Below are positions 34,277-46,179 of a DNA stretch of 64,000 bases, piece after piece (position 1 is the stretch's first letter; every line of letters begins with the position of its first letter). The translations under genes were made by a program, and so were the position numbers. The notes under the pieces were generated by a model that saw only the letters and a list, made by a program, of their open reading frames with translations, ran no database searches and had not been told where the DNA came from. Source of the stretch: Janthinobacterium sp. TB1-E2 (GTDB taxonomy: Bacteria > Pseudomonadota > Gammaproteobacteria > Burkholderiales > Burkholderiaceae_D); NCBI RefSeq assembly GCF_036885605.1, contig NZ_CP142523.1:3658001-3722000 (forward strand), read 5' to 3'.

Positions 34277-35434
34277 TTATTTTTCCTTTGGCAGGCTGTC
34301 AGCCAAGTCCACCCACGCTTGCGGCTGCGGTTTACCGCGCTCGCGCACGCCGAAGAAGGAGACCACTTGCGTGCCTTCCTTGTCGAAGAATTCGACGGAA
34401 GTGACGCCGCCGCGCTTGACGACCCAGCCGCTGCGCAGGGCCGTGTCGCGGATGTGCAGGTTGAAGTCCGGGTCCAGCACGTTGAAGAAGCCGCCGGCGG
34501 CCATGGTTTTTTCGATCTTGCCGCTGTAGATCTGCGTCAAGCCTTCATTGCCCAGGAACACCATGATGGCGACCTTGTCCTTGGCCGCGTTTTCCAGCAG
34601 GGTGCGCAGCGCTTCCGGCGTCACGCGCTCGACCACGCCGGCCGGCGCCAGGCGCAGCGCCTGTTCGCGCGACAGATGGAATTCGCGCATGATTTGCGCA
34701 AACTGGTGCACGTCCGTCATGTCTTTCCAGGCCAGCTGGAATTCCTTGACGTCGATTTCGGCGTCCGGCTTTTCAGCGGCCTTGGGCGCCACGGCCAGCA
34801 CGTTCAGCTCGGCACTTTGCTGAGGCATGCGGAAGGTGGCCACCAGCTTGTCGTAGACGGCCACGCCAGGCTCGTTGCGCAGGTAGATCTTGTGCACGGC
34901 CGTGCCGTTGGCATCAAAGAATTGCAGGCTGCGCGTCGGCTTGCCATCGCGGCCCGCCTGTTCCACGGCAAATGCGTATTTCCAGTTTTCAAAGTGGAAA
35001 CGCAGGTCGATCTGGCCGCCCAGGTAGCCGCCGGCGATATTGCGCTGGCGCGCTTCCGTTTCCGGGTCTTGCTTGGCGTCGGCCTGTTCCGACTTGTCGC
35101 CCGCCTGCTTGAACTTGCTGGCGACGCCCGTCGTTTCAATGACGCCGTTTTCATTGCGCGTGATCGCTTGCACGGTGCCCAGGTCCAGGGCGGCGCGCAT
35201 GATTTCGCGCGGCTGGTTGCCATCGGCCTGCAGGCGCGTGACGCCCTTGCCGATATTGGTTGCCAGCAATTGTGCTTCGGACACACCCAGCGCGCGGGCC
35301 GCGTCGCGGATCTGCAGCTTCGGCTGTTCCGTGCGCAAGGTGGACCAGCGTTCCGCCAAAGTGGCTGGGGCCGCGGTTGCGTTTGCGATCAGCAGGCTGC
35401 CTAGCAGGGATAGAACGAGTTTGGATAACTTCAT
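34277..35434 (-). CDS. HemS/ChuX-type haem-binding protein with a signal peptide
   Basis: A 385-aa protein of the HemS/HmuS family, which bind or degrade haem after uptake. The two repeated HemS halves are recognisable: LGVSEAQLLATNIGKGVTRL, FDANGTAVHKIYLRNEPGVA, LSREQALRLAPAGVVERV and FDANGTAVHK again mirrored by FFDKEGTQVVSFFGVRERGK. Unlike the usual cytoplasmic HemS, it begins with a clear signal peptide (LSKLVLSLLGSLLIANATAA), implying export to the periplasm. It follows the haem receptor gene by 63 nt on the same strand, with a partial terminator in between. Start at 35434; a TTG further up is unlikely. Confidence 0.88.
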   Translation of the reverse strand: MKLSKLVLSLLGSLLIANATAAPATLAERWSTLRTEQPKLQIRDAARALGVSEAQLLATNIGKGVTRLQADGNQPREIMRAALDLGTVQAITRNENGVIETTGVASKFKQAGDKSEQADAKQDPETEARQRNIAGGYLGGQIDLRFHFENWKYAFAVEQAGRDGKPTRSLQFFDANGTAVHKIYLRNEPGVAVYDKLVATFRMPQQSAELNVLAVAPKAAEKPDAEIDVKEFQLAWKDMTDVHQFAQIMREFHLSREQALRLAPAGVVERVTPEALRTLLENAAKDKVAIMVFLGNEGLTQIYSGKIEKTMAAGGFFNVLDPDFNLHIRDTALRSGWVVKRGGVTSVEFFDKEGTQVVSFFGVRERGKPQPQAWVDLADSLPKEK

Positions 35435-35460
35435 AGAGAGACCATTCAATCAAACATGGA

Positions 35461-35484
35461 AAAACAGAGGGGCAAGCACCCCTC
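35461..35484 (-). terminator. Hairpin between haem receptor and hemS-like gene (attenuator)
   Basis: On the minus strand, a 6-bp GAGGGG/CCCCTC stem with a 6-nt loop is followed by TGTTTT. It would reduce but probably not abolish read-through from the receptor to the hemS-like gene. Confidence 0.6.
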
Positions 35485-35497
35485 CCCGGTAAAAAAT

Positions 35498-37861
35498 TTA
35501 GAAGTTCAGGCTCAGGCTGGCCGCCACATTGCGGCCCGGCTTGGCGTAGCGCTCGATCTCGGCACGGCTGGCGGCCGTGGTGCCGGCGGACAGGCTGCGC
35601 GAAGCCGCGTAATCCCAGTACTTGCGATCCGTCAAGTTGTACACGCCGACGACGATCTTCGCGTTCTTGTGCACGTTCCAGTAAGTCGACAAGTCGAAGA
35701 TGGTGTACGACGGCACCTTGAAGCGCGGCGCGGTCGTACCCATCAGCAAGTCGTTCGGCGCCTGCTTGTCGCCGGCATGCAGCGCCGTCAGTTCCAGGCC
35801 GAACAGCATGTTGGTGTGGTCGTAACCGAAGGTCAGCGCCGTCTTGGATGGCGCCACCGAGGCCAGGCCGCCGCTCTCGCCCGTCCGGGTATTGAAGGAG
35901 CGGCCCTTGGCCACGCCCGTGGCCAGGTCGACACGATAACCCTGCATGGCCGGTGCCCAGGCGCCCAGCTCCGCGCGCAGGGTCAGCTCCCCGCCCCAGG
36001 TACGGGCATCGCCGATGTTTTCCGGGCGGAACAAACCCTGCACGATGGTGGGATAGTTCACGGGATCATCTTCCTGCATCACGTACTCGATCATGTTCTT
36101 GTATTCCGTCTGGTAGACGGACGCGTGCATGCTCAAGCCCTTGACGATGTCGCCCTTCAAACCCAGTTCATAGGCCTGGCTGGTTTCCTTGCGCAAATTC
36201 GCATTGCCCAGCACGGCATAGCCCGTCCCCCTGCCCGTGTAGCTGAAGGAATCGTAGGTACCGGTGCGCTCGGCCGCCGTCGGCAGGCGCGTGCCGCGCG
36301 TGAAGGTGGCATACGCGTTCATTTGCGGCAACACTTCCACGGACAGGCTCAGGCTCGGCGTGAAATACGTGTCGCTTTCCTTGCGCACTTCCTTGGCCGC
36401 GTTCGGCACGGCGATCACATAGTTTTGCAGGTTTTTCGGCTCGTTCTTGCGGTAGTCGGCACGCAAGCCCGGCGTCAGCACGGCTTTCTTGCCGGCCAGA
36501 TTGAAACTGAGATCGTCGCGCACGTACAGGGCCAGCTTGGTCGTGTCCATGTCGGCCATGCGGTTCTTGTTGGTGATCTGATGCTGGCCGGTGGCAACGA
36601 TGACGCGGTCTTCGCGCCACGGGCGGCGCGTTTTCAGCTGTTCCAGCTGCACGCCGTACAGCAGCGCGTTGTCCGCATTGAGCTGCTTGAACGCTTCCGA
36701 CGTCAGGCCGATGCTGTCGTTCTTGAAGCTGGTGTCGATGGTACGCTGTGCCGGGCTGCCGAAGGTGTAGAGGCCTTGCGTCCTGTCATCGGTTTTCGCA
36801 TTCTGCAGATACACTTTCGACGTCAGGCGGTCGAACAGGGCGAAATCCTTGAGCACCACGTCGTGGCCCAGGCTGACGCGCGTGCGCCTGGTGGTGGAAT
36901 CCTGCTGCACGCCCGTCGGATAATACGTGCTGACCTTGTTGCGCAGATCGCGCTTGTTCTTGCGCTCGAACATGTCGACCGTCAAGTCCAGCTTCTGTTC
37001 GCCCGGCGACGCCCACACCAGCTTGGACAACAAGGCGTTCGAATGCCAGTCGTCGGGGTTGACGCTGGCGCTGCCGCGGCTGTCGAGCTGCTCGCCATCG
37101 CGGTGCACATACACGGCCAGGCCTTGCAGGCTGGCGCCGAGCTTGGCGGCGCCCGTCAGGGTGTGCGCATTGCTGCGGTCGGCCGTGGCGCGGCCGTATT
37201 TATAGGCCACGTAATGGTCTTGCCCTTCACCCAGATAATCCTCGGGCGACTTGGTGACAAAGGCCACGCCACCGCCCAGGCCAGGGCTGGCGCCGCTGAC
37301 GGCCGTCGTGCCCGAATCGATGCGTACTTCGCGGAAGGTTTCAGGATCGAAATAATCACGGCCCGTGCCGAAGGCGTTGAGGGTATTGCCATCAGGCTTA
37401 GGTGCCGCGGCGGGCAAGGAAATGCCATCGACGTCCAGGCTGACCCGGTTGCCTTCCAGGCCGCGGATGTTATAGCCCGTGTTGCCCGAACCATCCCACA
37501 CGCTGCCGCTGCCCGAAGCCGCTGCCGGCGCGCTGATCAATGGCAAATAACGCACGATGCCGCCCATGTCCGTCACGCCACGGCGCTCCAGGTCGTCGTT
37601 GCTAATAACCGTCTTGGTGCCGGCGCGGCGCTCGTAATCCTGCTTGGCATTGACGACAATTTCAGGGAAAACCGGCAGCTTGGCCGGTTCCTGGGCGGCC
37701 GTGCCCGCGTTGATGGCGGCATTTTGCGCAACGGCAGGCAGCATCGGCGCTGCAAACAGGCCCAGCAAGGTGGCGCGCAGCACCAGGTTGTGGCGGCGGG
37801 CAGGCTGATGGGCTGAAGATACGACGGGTGCAGCGGTGCGCTGCGGAAGCACAGTAGTCAT
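35498..37861 (-). CDS. TonB-dependent haem/haemoglobin outer-membrane receptor
   Basis: A 787-aa outer-membrane receptor that imports haem using TonB energy. After an extended signal region (NLVLRATLLGLFAAPMLPAV) comes the plug domain with the TonB-box area FPEIVVNAKQDYERRAGTKT and NIRGLEGNRVSLDVDGISLP, and then the 22-strand barrel. The FTRGTRLPTAAE and LGNANLRKETSQAYELGLKG segments match the FRAP/NPNL block of haem receptors. The C-terminus ends with the outer-membrane signature VAASLSLNF. The start is MTTVLPQ at 37861. A 9-2-9 Fur box lies at 37958-37977, and the hemS-like gene follows. Confidence 0.9.
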   Translation of the reverse strand: MTTVLPQRTAAPVVSSAHQPARRHNLVLRATLLGLFAAPMLPAVAQNAAINAGTAAQEPAKLPVFPEIVVNAKQDYERRAGTKTVISNDDLERRGVTDMGGIVRYLPLISAPAAASGSGSVWDGSGNTGYNIRGLEGNRVSLDVDGISLPAAAPKPDGNTLNAFGTGRDYFDPETFREVRIDSGTTAVSGASPGLGGGVAFVTKSPEDYLGEGQDHYVAYKYGRATADRSNAHTLTGAAKLGASLQGLAVYVHRDGEQLDSRGSASVNPDDWHSNALLSKLVWASPGEQKLDLTVDMFERKNKRDLRNKVSTYYPTGVQQDSTTRRTRVSLGHDVVLKDFALFDRLTSKVYLQNAKTDDRTQGLYTFGSPAQRTIDTSFKNDSIGLTSEAFKQLNADNALLYGVQLEQLKTRRPWREDRVIVATGQHQITNKNRMADMDTTKLALYVRDDLSFNLAGKKAVLTPGLRADYRKNEPKNLQNYVIAVPNAAKEVRKESDTYFTPSLSLSVEVLPQMNAYATFTRGTRLPTAAERTGTYDSFSYTGRGTGYAVLGNANLRKETSQAYELGLKGDIVKGLSMHASVYQTEYKNMIEYVMQEDDPVNYPTIVQGLFRPENIGDARTWGGELTLRAELGAWAPAMQGYRVDLATGVAKGRSFNTRTGESGGLASVAPSKTALTFGYDHTNMLFGLELTALHAGDKQAPNDLLMGTTAPRFKVPSYTIFDLSTYWNVHKNAKIVVGVYNLTDRKYWDYAASRSLSAGTTAASRAEIERYAKPGRNVAASLSLNF

Positions 37862-37957
37862 GATGGTCCGGTCTAAGAGTAAAGGCTGGCTCTTGAACCC
37901 GGATCGATAACGATGCGCAAGGGAAGTTTGCTGGCGAAAACAATACTGTAACACGAA

Positions 37958-37977
37958 TCATTCTCATTTGAGAATGA
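37958..37977 (-). promoter_or_regulatory. Fur box upstream of haem receptor
   Basis: TCATTCTCA-TT-TGAGAATGA, a perfect 9-2-9 inverted repeat that fits the Fur consensus (GATAATGATTATC type). It lies 97 nt upstream of the receptor ATG, so haem uptake is probably repressed by iron-loaded Fur. Confidence 0.85.
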
Positions 37978-38010
37978 CAATTGGTCTAGACAGATGTTAT
38001 TTCGCAACAA

Positions 38011-38040
38011 TTATAAAAATGCCAGCCTGGAGGGCTGGCA
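38011..38040 (-). terminator. Terminator of the queE-queD-tadA operon
   Basis: On the minus strand a 7-bp GCCAGCC/GGCTGGC stem with a 5-nt loop is followed by ATTTTTATAA. It lies 22 nt after the tadA stop. Confidence 0.8.
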
Positions 38041-38062
38041 TGGCTGGCATCTTGGGCTGATG

Positions 38063-39011
<949 letters not shown>

Positions 39012-39019
39012 ATGTGTTG

Positions 39020-39655
39020 TTAAGGTATTTGCAGGAGTTTATGGGTTTGCAGGCTCAGCTTCCACTTCGGGTTGCTTTTGCACGTTTCGATGGCCAGCTT
39101 CATGTTGTGCGCAGCCAGGGGGCCATCCATCGCCTGCACGAAGAAGTTCTCGAAATCCAGTTGTTCGTAGGCGGCCAGGTCTTGCTGGAACTGGGGAATG
39201 ACCACCTTGATTTCATTGCCTTTGTGGACGACCAGTGTCGAACCCATCTTCGGGCTGACGCAGATCCAGTCCACGCCGGCCGGCACGGGCAAGGTACCGT
39301 TGGTTTCGATGGCGATGGTAAAGCCGACCGCGTGCATGACGTCGATCAGGGCCGTATCCAGCTGCAGCAGCGGCTCGCCGCCCGTAAACACCACGTATTT
39401 GCTCGGTGCGTAGCTGGCCGGCCACAGGCTGTCGATCAGCGCGGCGAGTTCCTGCGGCGTCTTGAATTTGCCGCCCAGTTCGCCGTCGGTGCCGACGAAA
39501 TCCGTGTCGCAGAACTGGCACACGGCCGTGGCGCGGTCGCTTTCGCGGCCCGTCCACAGGTTGCAGCCGGAAAAGCGGCAAAACACGGCCGGACGGCCCG
39601 CGTGCGCACCTTCGCCCTGCAGGGTGTAAAAAATCTCTTTGATGCTATAAGTCAC
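39020..39655 (-). CDS. queE: 7-carboxy-7-deazaguanine synthase QueE (GTG start)
   Basis: A radical-SAM enzyme that forms the 7-deazapurine ring. The 211-aa protein starts at GTG (CTTAGGAAA lies upstream at good spacing; any upstream ATG is outside the fold). The iron-sulfur motif is CX14CX2C (Cys in SGCNLW, then VCQFCDTD), the form found in the Burkholderia enzyme rather than the plain CX3CX2C. VVFTGGEPLLQLDTALID and FTIAIETNGTLPVPAG are the SAM-binding glycine and ribose strands. First gene of the queE-queD-tadA row. queC is not in the window. Confidence 0.95.
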   Translation of the reverse strand: MTYSIKEIFYTLQGEGAHAGRPAVFCRFSGCNLWTGRESDRATAVCQFCDTDFVGTDGELGGKFKTPQELAALIDSLWPASYAPSKYVVFTGGEPLLQLDTALIDVMHAVGFTIAIETNGTLPVPAGVDWICVSPKMGSTLVVHKGNEIKVVIPQFQQDLAAYEQLDFENFFVQAMDGPLAAHNMKLAIETCKSNPKWKLSLQTHKLLQIP

Positions 39656-39943
39656 TGTATTTCCTAAGAGCTGGCTGGCGTCCTCGCGCAGGGCGTACGC
39701 AGCGATGCCGGCGCATACCGCCGGAACCGCAAAAGCCGATTGACAACCCTCTATTATATGCCGCCACGACACTTCCCGTGCAAATGCCGTGCCCGTCACC
39801 TGGCCGTGCGGCGCCAAAGGACCAGAAAGCCACGGCGAAAGGCATAACTGCGCGGCTTTTGCGTTTAGACAATATAAATAGCCCACAGTTAATATATTTT
39901 CTGTAATAAGATTGCCTTCTGGAAAACATTTAGGGAGCGAGAA
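39656..39943. other. Intergenic region between queE and the histidine kinase gene
   Basis: About 288 nt between divergent genes. A TATAAT on the minus strand at 39753-39758 is a plausible -10 for queE, which would give a leader of roughly 90 nt. I see no match to a preQ1 riboswitch in it. The stretch 39865-39905 is AT-rich and may hold the promoter of the plus-strand kinase gene. No repeat was found. Confidence 0.45.
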
Positions 39944-40843
39944 ATGATGCAACGCTGGCTACGCCTGCCGTACCGTCTGAGCATTCTGGCCTGTCTGGCG
40001 GCCAGCGCACTCGCCACCCTGCACGCCGGATACGCGGCCGGGCCAAAGCTGCCGGCCGGTGCGCCCTCCCCTTTGATGCTGGCCTGCGCTATCCTGCTCG
40101 GCGCGCTCGCGCTGCTGCTGTGGCGCCAGCACCGCCTGGCGCTGCGCCTGCAGGCGCTGGAACAGCTGCGCGAAGAGGCCGAGCAGGCGCGCCTGACCAG
40201 CGGGCAGCAGCAGGCGCGCGAGCAGGAACGCCTGCGCATCGGGCGCGACATCCACGACGACCTGGGCCAGCATCTGCTGACCCTGAAGATCGACCTGTCC
40301 ATGCTGCAGACCAGCACCCATGACGCGGCGCCCCAGCTGGAGCAACAGCTGGCCGTGATCGCGCGCAATGTCGACCTGACCATCGCGGCGCTGCGCTGCG
40401 TCATCCATGACCTGCGCCCGCCTGCCCTCGACGCGGGCCTGCAAGCGGCATGCGATGAACTGCTGGCCGACTTCACGCGTACCACCGGCATCGGCTGCGG
40501 CTGCGACTACCAACTCGACGCCGCCGCCGGCCGCACGCATGGCGCCTTGCTGTACCACGTGGTGCAGGAAGCGCTGGCGAACATTGCCCGCCATGCGCGC
40601 GCCACGCATGTCCAGCTGTGCCTCCAGCAAACGGGCGCCACCGTGGCTTGCCGCATCAGCGACGATGGCATCGGACTGTCGGGCTCGCCGCCGCGCCTCG
40701 GTTGCGGCCTGTCCGGCATGCATGAGCGCGTGGCCGCCGCCGGCGGCAGCCTGCACATCGACAGCCGCAGCGGCGCCGGCACCACCTTGCGCGTGTCGCT
40801 GCCCCTGCCGGTCTGCCACGACGAAGCAATGGTCCATCACTGA
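39944..40843 (+). CDS. Orphan NarL-type sensor histidine kinase
   Basis: A 299-aa membrane-bound kinase with two hydrophobic helices (about residues 11-30 and 43-60), a coiled linker (LEQLREEAEQARLTSGQQQA) and the HisKA_3 phosphoacceptor motif LRIGRDIHDDLGQHLLTLKI, with His104. The ATPase part has the N box QEALANIARHARATHVQL and the G box DDGIGLSGSPPRLGCGLSGM. HisKA_3 kinases normally partner a LuxR-type regulator, but none is adjacent. Instead a diguanylate cyclase gene follows after about 90 nt (or 5 nt with an earlier start), so it may be coupled to c-di-GMP output. Confidence 0.87.
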   Translation: MMQRWLRLPYRLSILACLAASALATLHAGYAAGPKLPAGAPSPLMLACAILLGALALLLWRQHRLALRLQALEQLREEAEQARLTSGQQQAREQERLRIGRDIHDDLGQHLLTLKIDLSMLQTSTHDAAPQLEQQLAVIARNVDLTIAALRCVIHDLRPPALDAGLQAACDELLADFTRTTGIGCGCDYQLDAAAGRTHGALLYHVVQEALANIARHARATHVQLCLQQTGATVACRISDDGIGLSGSPPRLGCGLSGMHERVAAAGGSLHIDSRSGAGTTLRVSLPLPVCHDEAMVHH

Positions 40844-40932
40844 AAATATTGCTCAATATCAACACCGTCACTACCCCACGCTGCATCATGGCCAACGAGC
40901 CAGCCCCATTCACGCCCGAGAAGGATGCTTTC

Positions 40933-41919
40933 ATGCCGGATAGCCACGCACATGCCAGCCCATCGCCATATGGTGAAGCCCAGGGTTTCGCCGTCAAGAT
41001 GATGGAATTGCTGGTCGTGCCCACCTTTGTACTCGATGTGCATGGCAAGGTGATGATCTGGAACCGCGCCTGCGAGCAGTTGACGGGCGTACCGGCGGCC
41101 GAAGTGCTGGGTGCGCGCGAACCGGGCCGCTGCTTTTACAACGACGAGCGCCCCACGCTGGCCGACCTGCTGCTGGCCGGGCGCGGCGGCGACATGCGCG
41201 CCCTGCATACCCAGCAGCAATACCGCAGCAGCACGGGTAGCAACCTGTGCGCGGAAAACTGGTGCGACATGCCGCGCACGGGACGGCGGCGCTACCTGGC
41301 CGTCGATGCCAGCCCCATCTACGGCAATCACGGCGAACTGATCGCCGTCGTCGAAACCCTGCGCGACATGACGGATGAAAAGCGCGCACACGTGGAACTG
41401 GAACGCCTGGCCACGCGCGACGGCTTGACGGGGCTGGCCAACCGGCGCTGCTTCGACGACACCATCCTGGCCGAGTGGCAGCGCGCCCAGCGGCAGGGCC
41501 AGCCGTTGTCGCTGCTGATGGTTGACGTCGACAATTTCAAGGAATACAACGACAGCCACGGCCACCAGGGCGGCGACCTGTGCCTGCGCAAGGTCGCCGG
41601 CGCCGTCGCCAGCGAAATGCGCGCCAACGACCTGGTGGCGCGCTACGGCGGCGAAGAGTTTGCCGTCATCCTGCCGAACCAGTCCCTCAAGGGCGCGGCC
41701 ATCGTGGCTGAACGCATCCGCCATCGCGTGGAGCGGCTGCAACTGCCTCGCAAGCGTCCGGACGGCGCCTGCGTCACCGTCAGCATCGGCGCCGCCACGG
41801 CCCTGCCCGGTCCCGGCACGGAGCTGGGGCAGCTGATCCATACGGCCGACTGCGCCCTGTACCGCGCCAAGCACCTGGGCCGCAACCGCATCAGCCTGCC
41901 GGAAACGACGCTGACGTAA
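40933..41919 (+). CDS. PAS-GGDEF diguanylate cyclase
   Basis: A cytoplasmic protein with a PAS domain (FAVKMMELLVVPTFVLDVHG onward) and a C-terminal GGDEF domain that makes c-di-GMP. The active site GGEEF is intact, and the autoinhibitory I-site RAND lies exactly five residues before it. DVDNFKEYNDSHGHQGGD and DGLTGLANRRCFDDTI are typical. The start is taken at the ATG at 40933 because AAGGA lies 7 nt upstream; ATG 40888 or TTG 40849 would extend the protein by 15 or 28 residues. It follows the orphan kinase gene. Confidence 0.9.
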   Translation: MPDSHAHASPSPYGEAQGFAVKMMELLVVPTFVLDVHGKVMIWNRACEQLTGVPAAEVLGAREPGRCFYNDERPTLADLLLAGRGGDMRALHTQQQYRSSTGSNLCAENWCDMPRTGRRRYLAVDASPIYGNHGELIAVVETLRDMTDEKRAHVELERLATRDGLTGLANRRCFDDTILAEWQRAQRQGQPLSLLMVDVDNFKEYNDSHGHQGGDLCLRKVAGAVASEMRANDLVARYGGEEFAVILPNQSLKGAAIVAERIRHRVERLQLPRKRPDGACVTVSIGAATALPGPGTELGQLIHTADCALYRAKHLGRNRISLPETTLT

Positions 41920-41946
41920 GCAACAAGTACCAGTATCAGGAAACAC

Positions 41947-41971
41947 GACCAAATTTGGTGTATATTTGGTC
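41947..41971. promoter_or_regulatory. Operator repeats of the toxin-antitoxin pair
   Basis: A perfect 12-bp palindrome ACCAAATTTGGT (41948-41959) overlaps a larger inverted repeat GACCAAAT-N9-ATTTGGTC (41947-41971). It lies 31 nt before the antitoxin ATG, as expected for autoregulation by Phd/YefM antitoxins. Confidence 0.7.
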
Positions 41972-42001
41972 CTGTCACAATTTTTCGCATCCGGAGCCGC
42001 C

Positions 42002-42289
42002 ATGAACCTCAAGGAGCGCATCAAGCCGATTTCCTACCTTAAGGCCAATACGACGGAGATCGTCAACAGCTTTGACGCTGGCCAGGACGAGCCCATCATC
42101 ATCACGCAAAATGGCGAAGCAAAAATGGTCGTGCTATCGATGCACGCGTATCAGGAAGGCAAGCGGCAAGTGCAGCAGATGCAGGAACAGCATGCGTTCA
42201 TGAAACTGATCGCCATGGGCAACCAGGACATCGCGCGCGGCGACGTCGTGTCCGAAGAAGATTTCCTGGCCAGCCTCGACCAGGCTTGA
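42002..42289 (+). CDS. Phd/YefM-type antitoxin
   Basis: A 95-aa antitoxin of the Phd/YefM family. The N-terminal DNA-binding fold reads RIKPISYLKANTTEIVNSF and PIIITQNGEAKMVVLSMHAY, and the C-terminal flexible tail (RGDVVSEEDFLASLDQA) is the toxin-binding part. The toxin gene begins 1 nt after its stop. A palindromic operator lies upstream. Secure family assignment. Confidence 0.92.
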   Translation: MNLKERIKPISYLKANTTEIVNSFDAGQDEPIIITQNGEAKMVVLSMHAYQEGKRQVQQMQEQHAFMKLIAMGNQDIARGDVVSEEDFLASLDQA

Positions 42290-42290
42290 G

Positions 42291-42623
42291 ATGACGCACA
42301 TCGTCGTGCTGAAGAGCGCGCAAGCCGATTTCAATGAGCTGCGCAGCGTTTTCAAGGCGCACCACACTGCCGCCGCGCATGCGCAGTTCATCGTCGCTTT
42401 CCGGCAATTATTCTCTGATCTGAAAACCTTTCCCGACAGCGGCACGCCCGTCGAAGCCGCTCGCGAAGTCGGCATGGACGTGCGGCAACGCCTGTGCGAA
42501 GAGATTCGCGTCCTCTACCACCATGACCGTACGCACGACATCGTGTACATCCGCATGTTCCTGCCGACCCGGCGCGACTTTCTGACCCACCTCACCAAGC
42601 GCATCCTGCGGCCCGACTTTTAA
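42291..42623 (+). CDS. ParE/RelE-superfamily toxin
   Basis: A 110-aa toxin of the RelE/ParE superfamily encoded directly after its antitoxin. Features are the early VLKSAQADFNELRSVF helix, the loop LKTFPDSGTPVEAAREVGMD and the final strand pair EIRVLYHHDRTHDIVYIRMF ending in RRDFLTH. The HDR..D-Y motif fits ParE-like toxins that target gyrase, but RelE-like RNase activity cannot be excluded from sequence alone. Confidence 0.88.
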   Translation: MTHIVVLKSAQADFNELRSVFKAHHTAAAHAQFIVAFRQLFSDLKTFPDSGTPVEAAREVGMDVRQRLCEEIRVLYHHDRTHDIVYIRMFLPTRRDFLTHLTKRILRPDF

Positions 42624-42702
42624 AGCCCCTATGCACGGCGGCACGAATATTCTATGCTGCGGCGTTGCACTTTCCACATTTCCAAAAAAAGAAGGAGCCC
42701 CC

Positions 42703-45579
<2,877 letters not shown>

Positions 45580-45618
45580 GCGCAGCAAAAAATAACGCAC
45601 CAAGTAAATGCAATCATG

Positions 45619-45648
45619 GCCGCCAGCATAAAGCTGGCGGCTTTTTTT
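45619..45648 (+). terminator. Rho-independent terminator after the M16 peptidase
   Basis: A 9-bp perfect stem GCCGCCAGC/GCTGGCGGC, loop ATAAA, then seven T. Confidence 0.92.
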
Positions 45649-46060
45649 ATGCACAGAAATGGCGCATCGCAACATCAGATTACGATTATCTGCCGATATT
45701 ATCTCGCCTCGCCGGGAACATCATAGAGGCTCCGCCACCGCACCAGAATAGTGCATCTGCAACATATTACAAATGTAAAAGTTTGCAACTTGAATGGACA
45801 TCCGCAAAACAACAAAAAGTAACAATGACAGAGAATAATTTTAAATTATTCCTTATAAAACAATAAGTTAATAATATTATGTTGTGTTTTTTTCATTAAT
45901 TATTTATCAATTTCAAGACATTTCTTAACATAAAATCTTTTTCCTGCCATCAATTTTTTACCAAATATGTAAGCATAAAAATATTCTGTATAAACTGTTG
46001 TGTCAACGTGACAATGTTGAAAAAAGCATGGCGCAACTTTTCTGAAAATGTTTTGATAAA
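45649..46060. other. AT-rich regulatory region before the TonB receptor
   Basis: About 400 nt, visibly AT-rich compared with the rest of the window. It contains TTACA-AA-TGTAA (45767-45778) and a perfect 9-1-9 palindrome GAATAATTT-T-AAATTATTC (45833-45851), which look like binding sites. A TTGAAA at 46017 could be a -35, but no clear -10 at the right spacing was found. No coding sequence. Confidence 0.6.
45833..45851. promoter_or_regulatory. 19-bp AT-rich palindrome
   Basis: GAATAATTT-T-AAATTATTC, perfect inverted repeat about 340 nt before the TonB receptor ATG. Candidate operator of an unknown regulator. Confidence 0.5.
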
Positions 46061-46149
46061 GGTCTAGGCAATACTGTTTATACGGTTTTGCAACAAAAAT
46101 CGCTGAAGCGATCCACTAGACCGGGAAAGTCGCGCATCGTACAACGATG
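46061..46149 (+). ncRNA. Candidate structured 5' leader with a three-way junction
   Basis: Predicted by hand. P1 is GGTCTAG (46061-46067) with CTAGACC (46116-46122). P2 is GCAA-t-ACTG ... CGGT-t-TTGC (46068-46091) with a 6-nt loop. P3 is ATCGC-TGAA-GCGAT (46099-46112). Joined by a 7-nt A-rich linker and a 3-nt linker, these form a closed three-way junction. A further hairpin CATCGT-ACA-ACGATG (46135-46149) follows, 30 nt before the TonB receptor start. It does not match a riboswitch class I know. Function as a ligand-binding or translational control element is an inference. Confidence 0.5.
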
Positions 46150-46179
46150 TCCGACCATGTGTTCAGCAGTTGAAATTCG

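Noticed and set aside
39656-39752. preQ1 riboswitch upstream of queE
   Set aside because: No preQ1-I or preQ1-II pseudoknot consensus was seen in the leader.
46061-46149. Cobalamin riboswitch before the TonB receptor
   Set aside because: CCACT and CCGGGAAAG recall parts of that class, but the core boxes and overall length do not fit.
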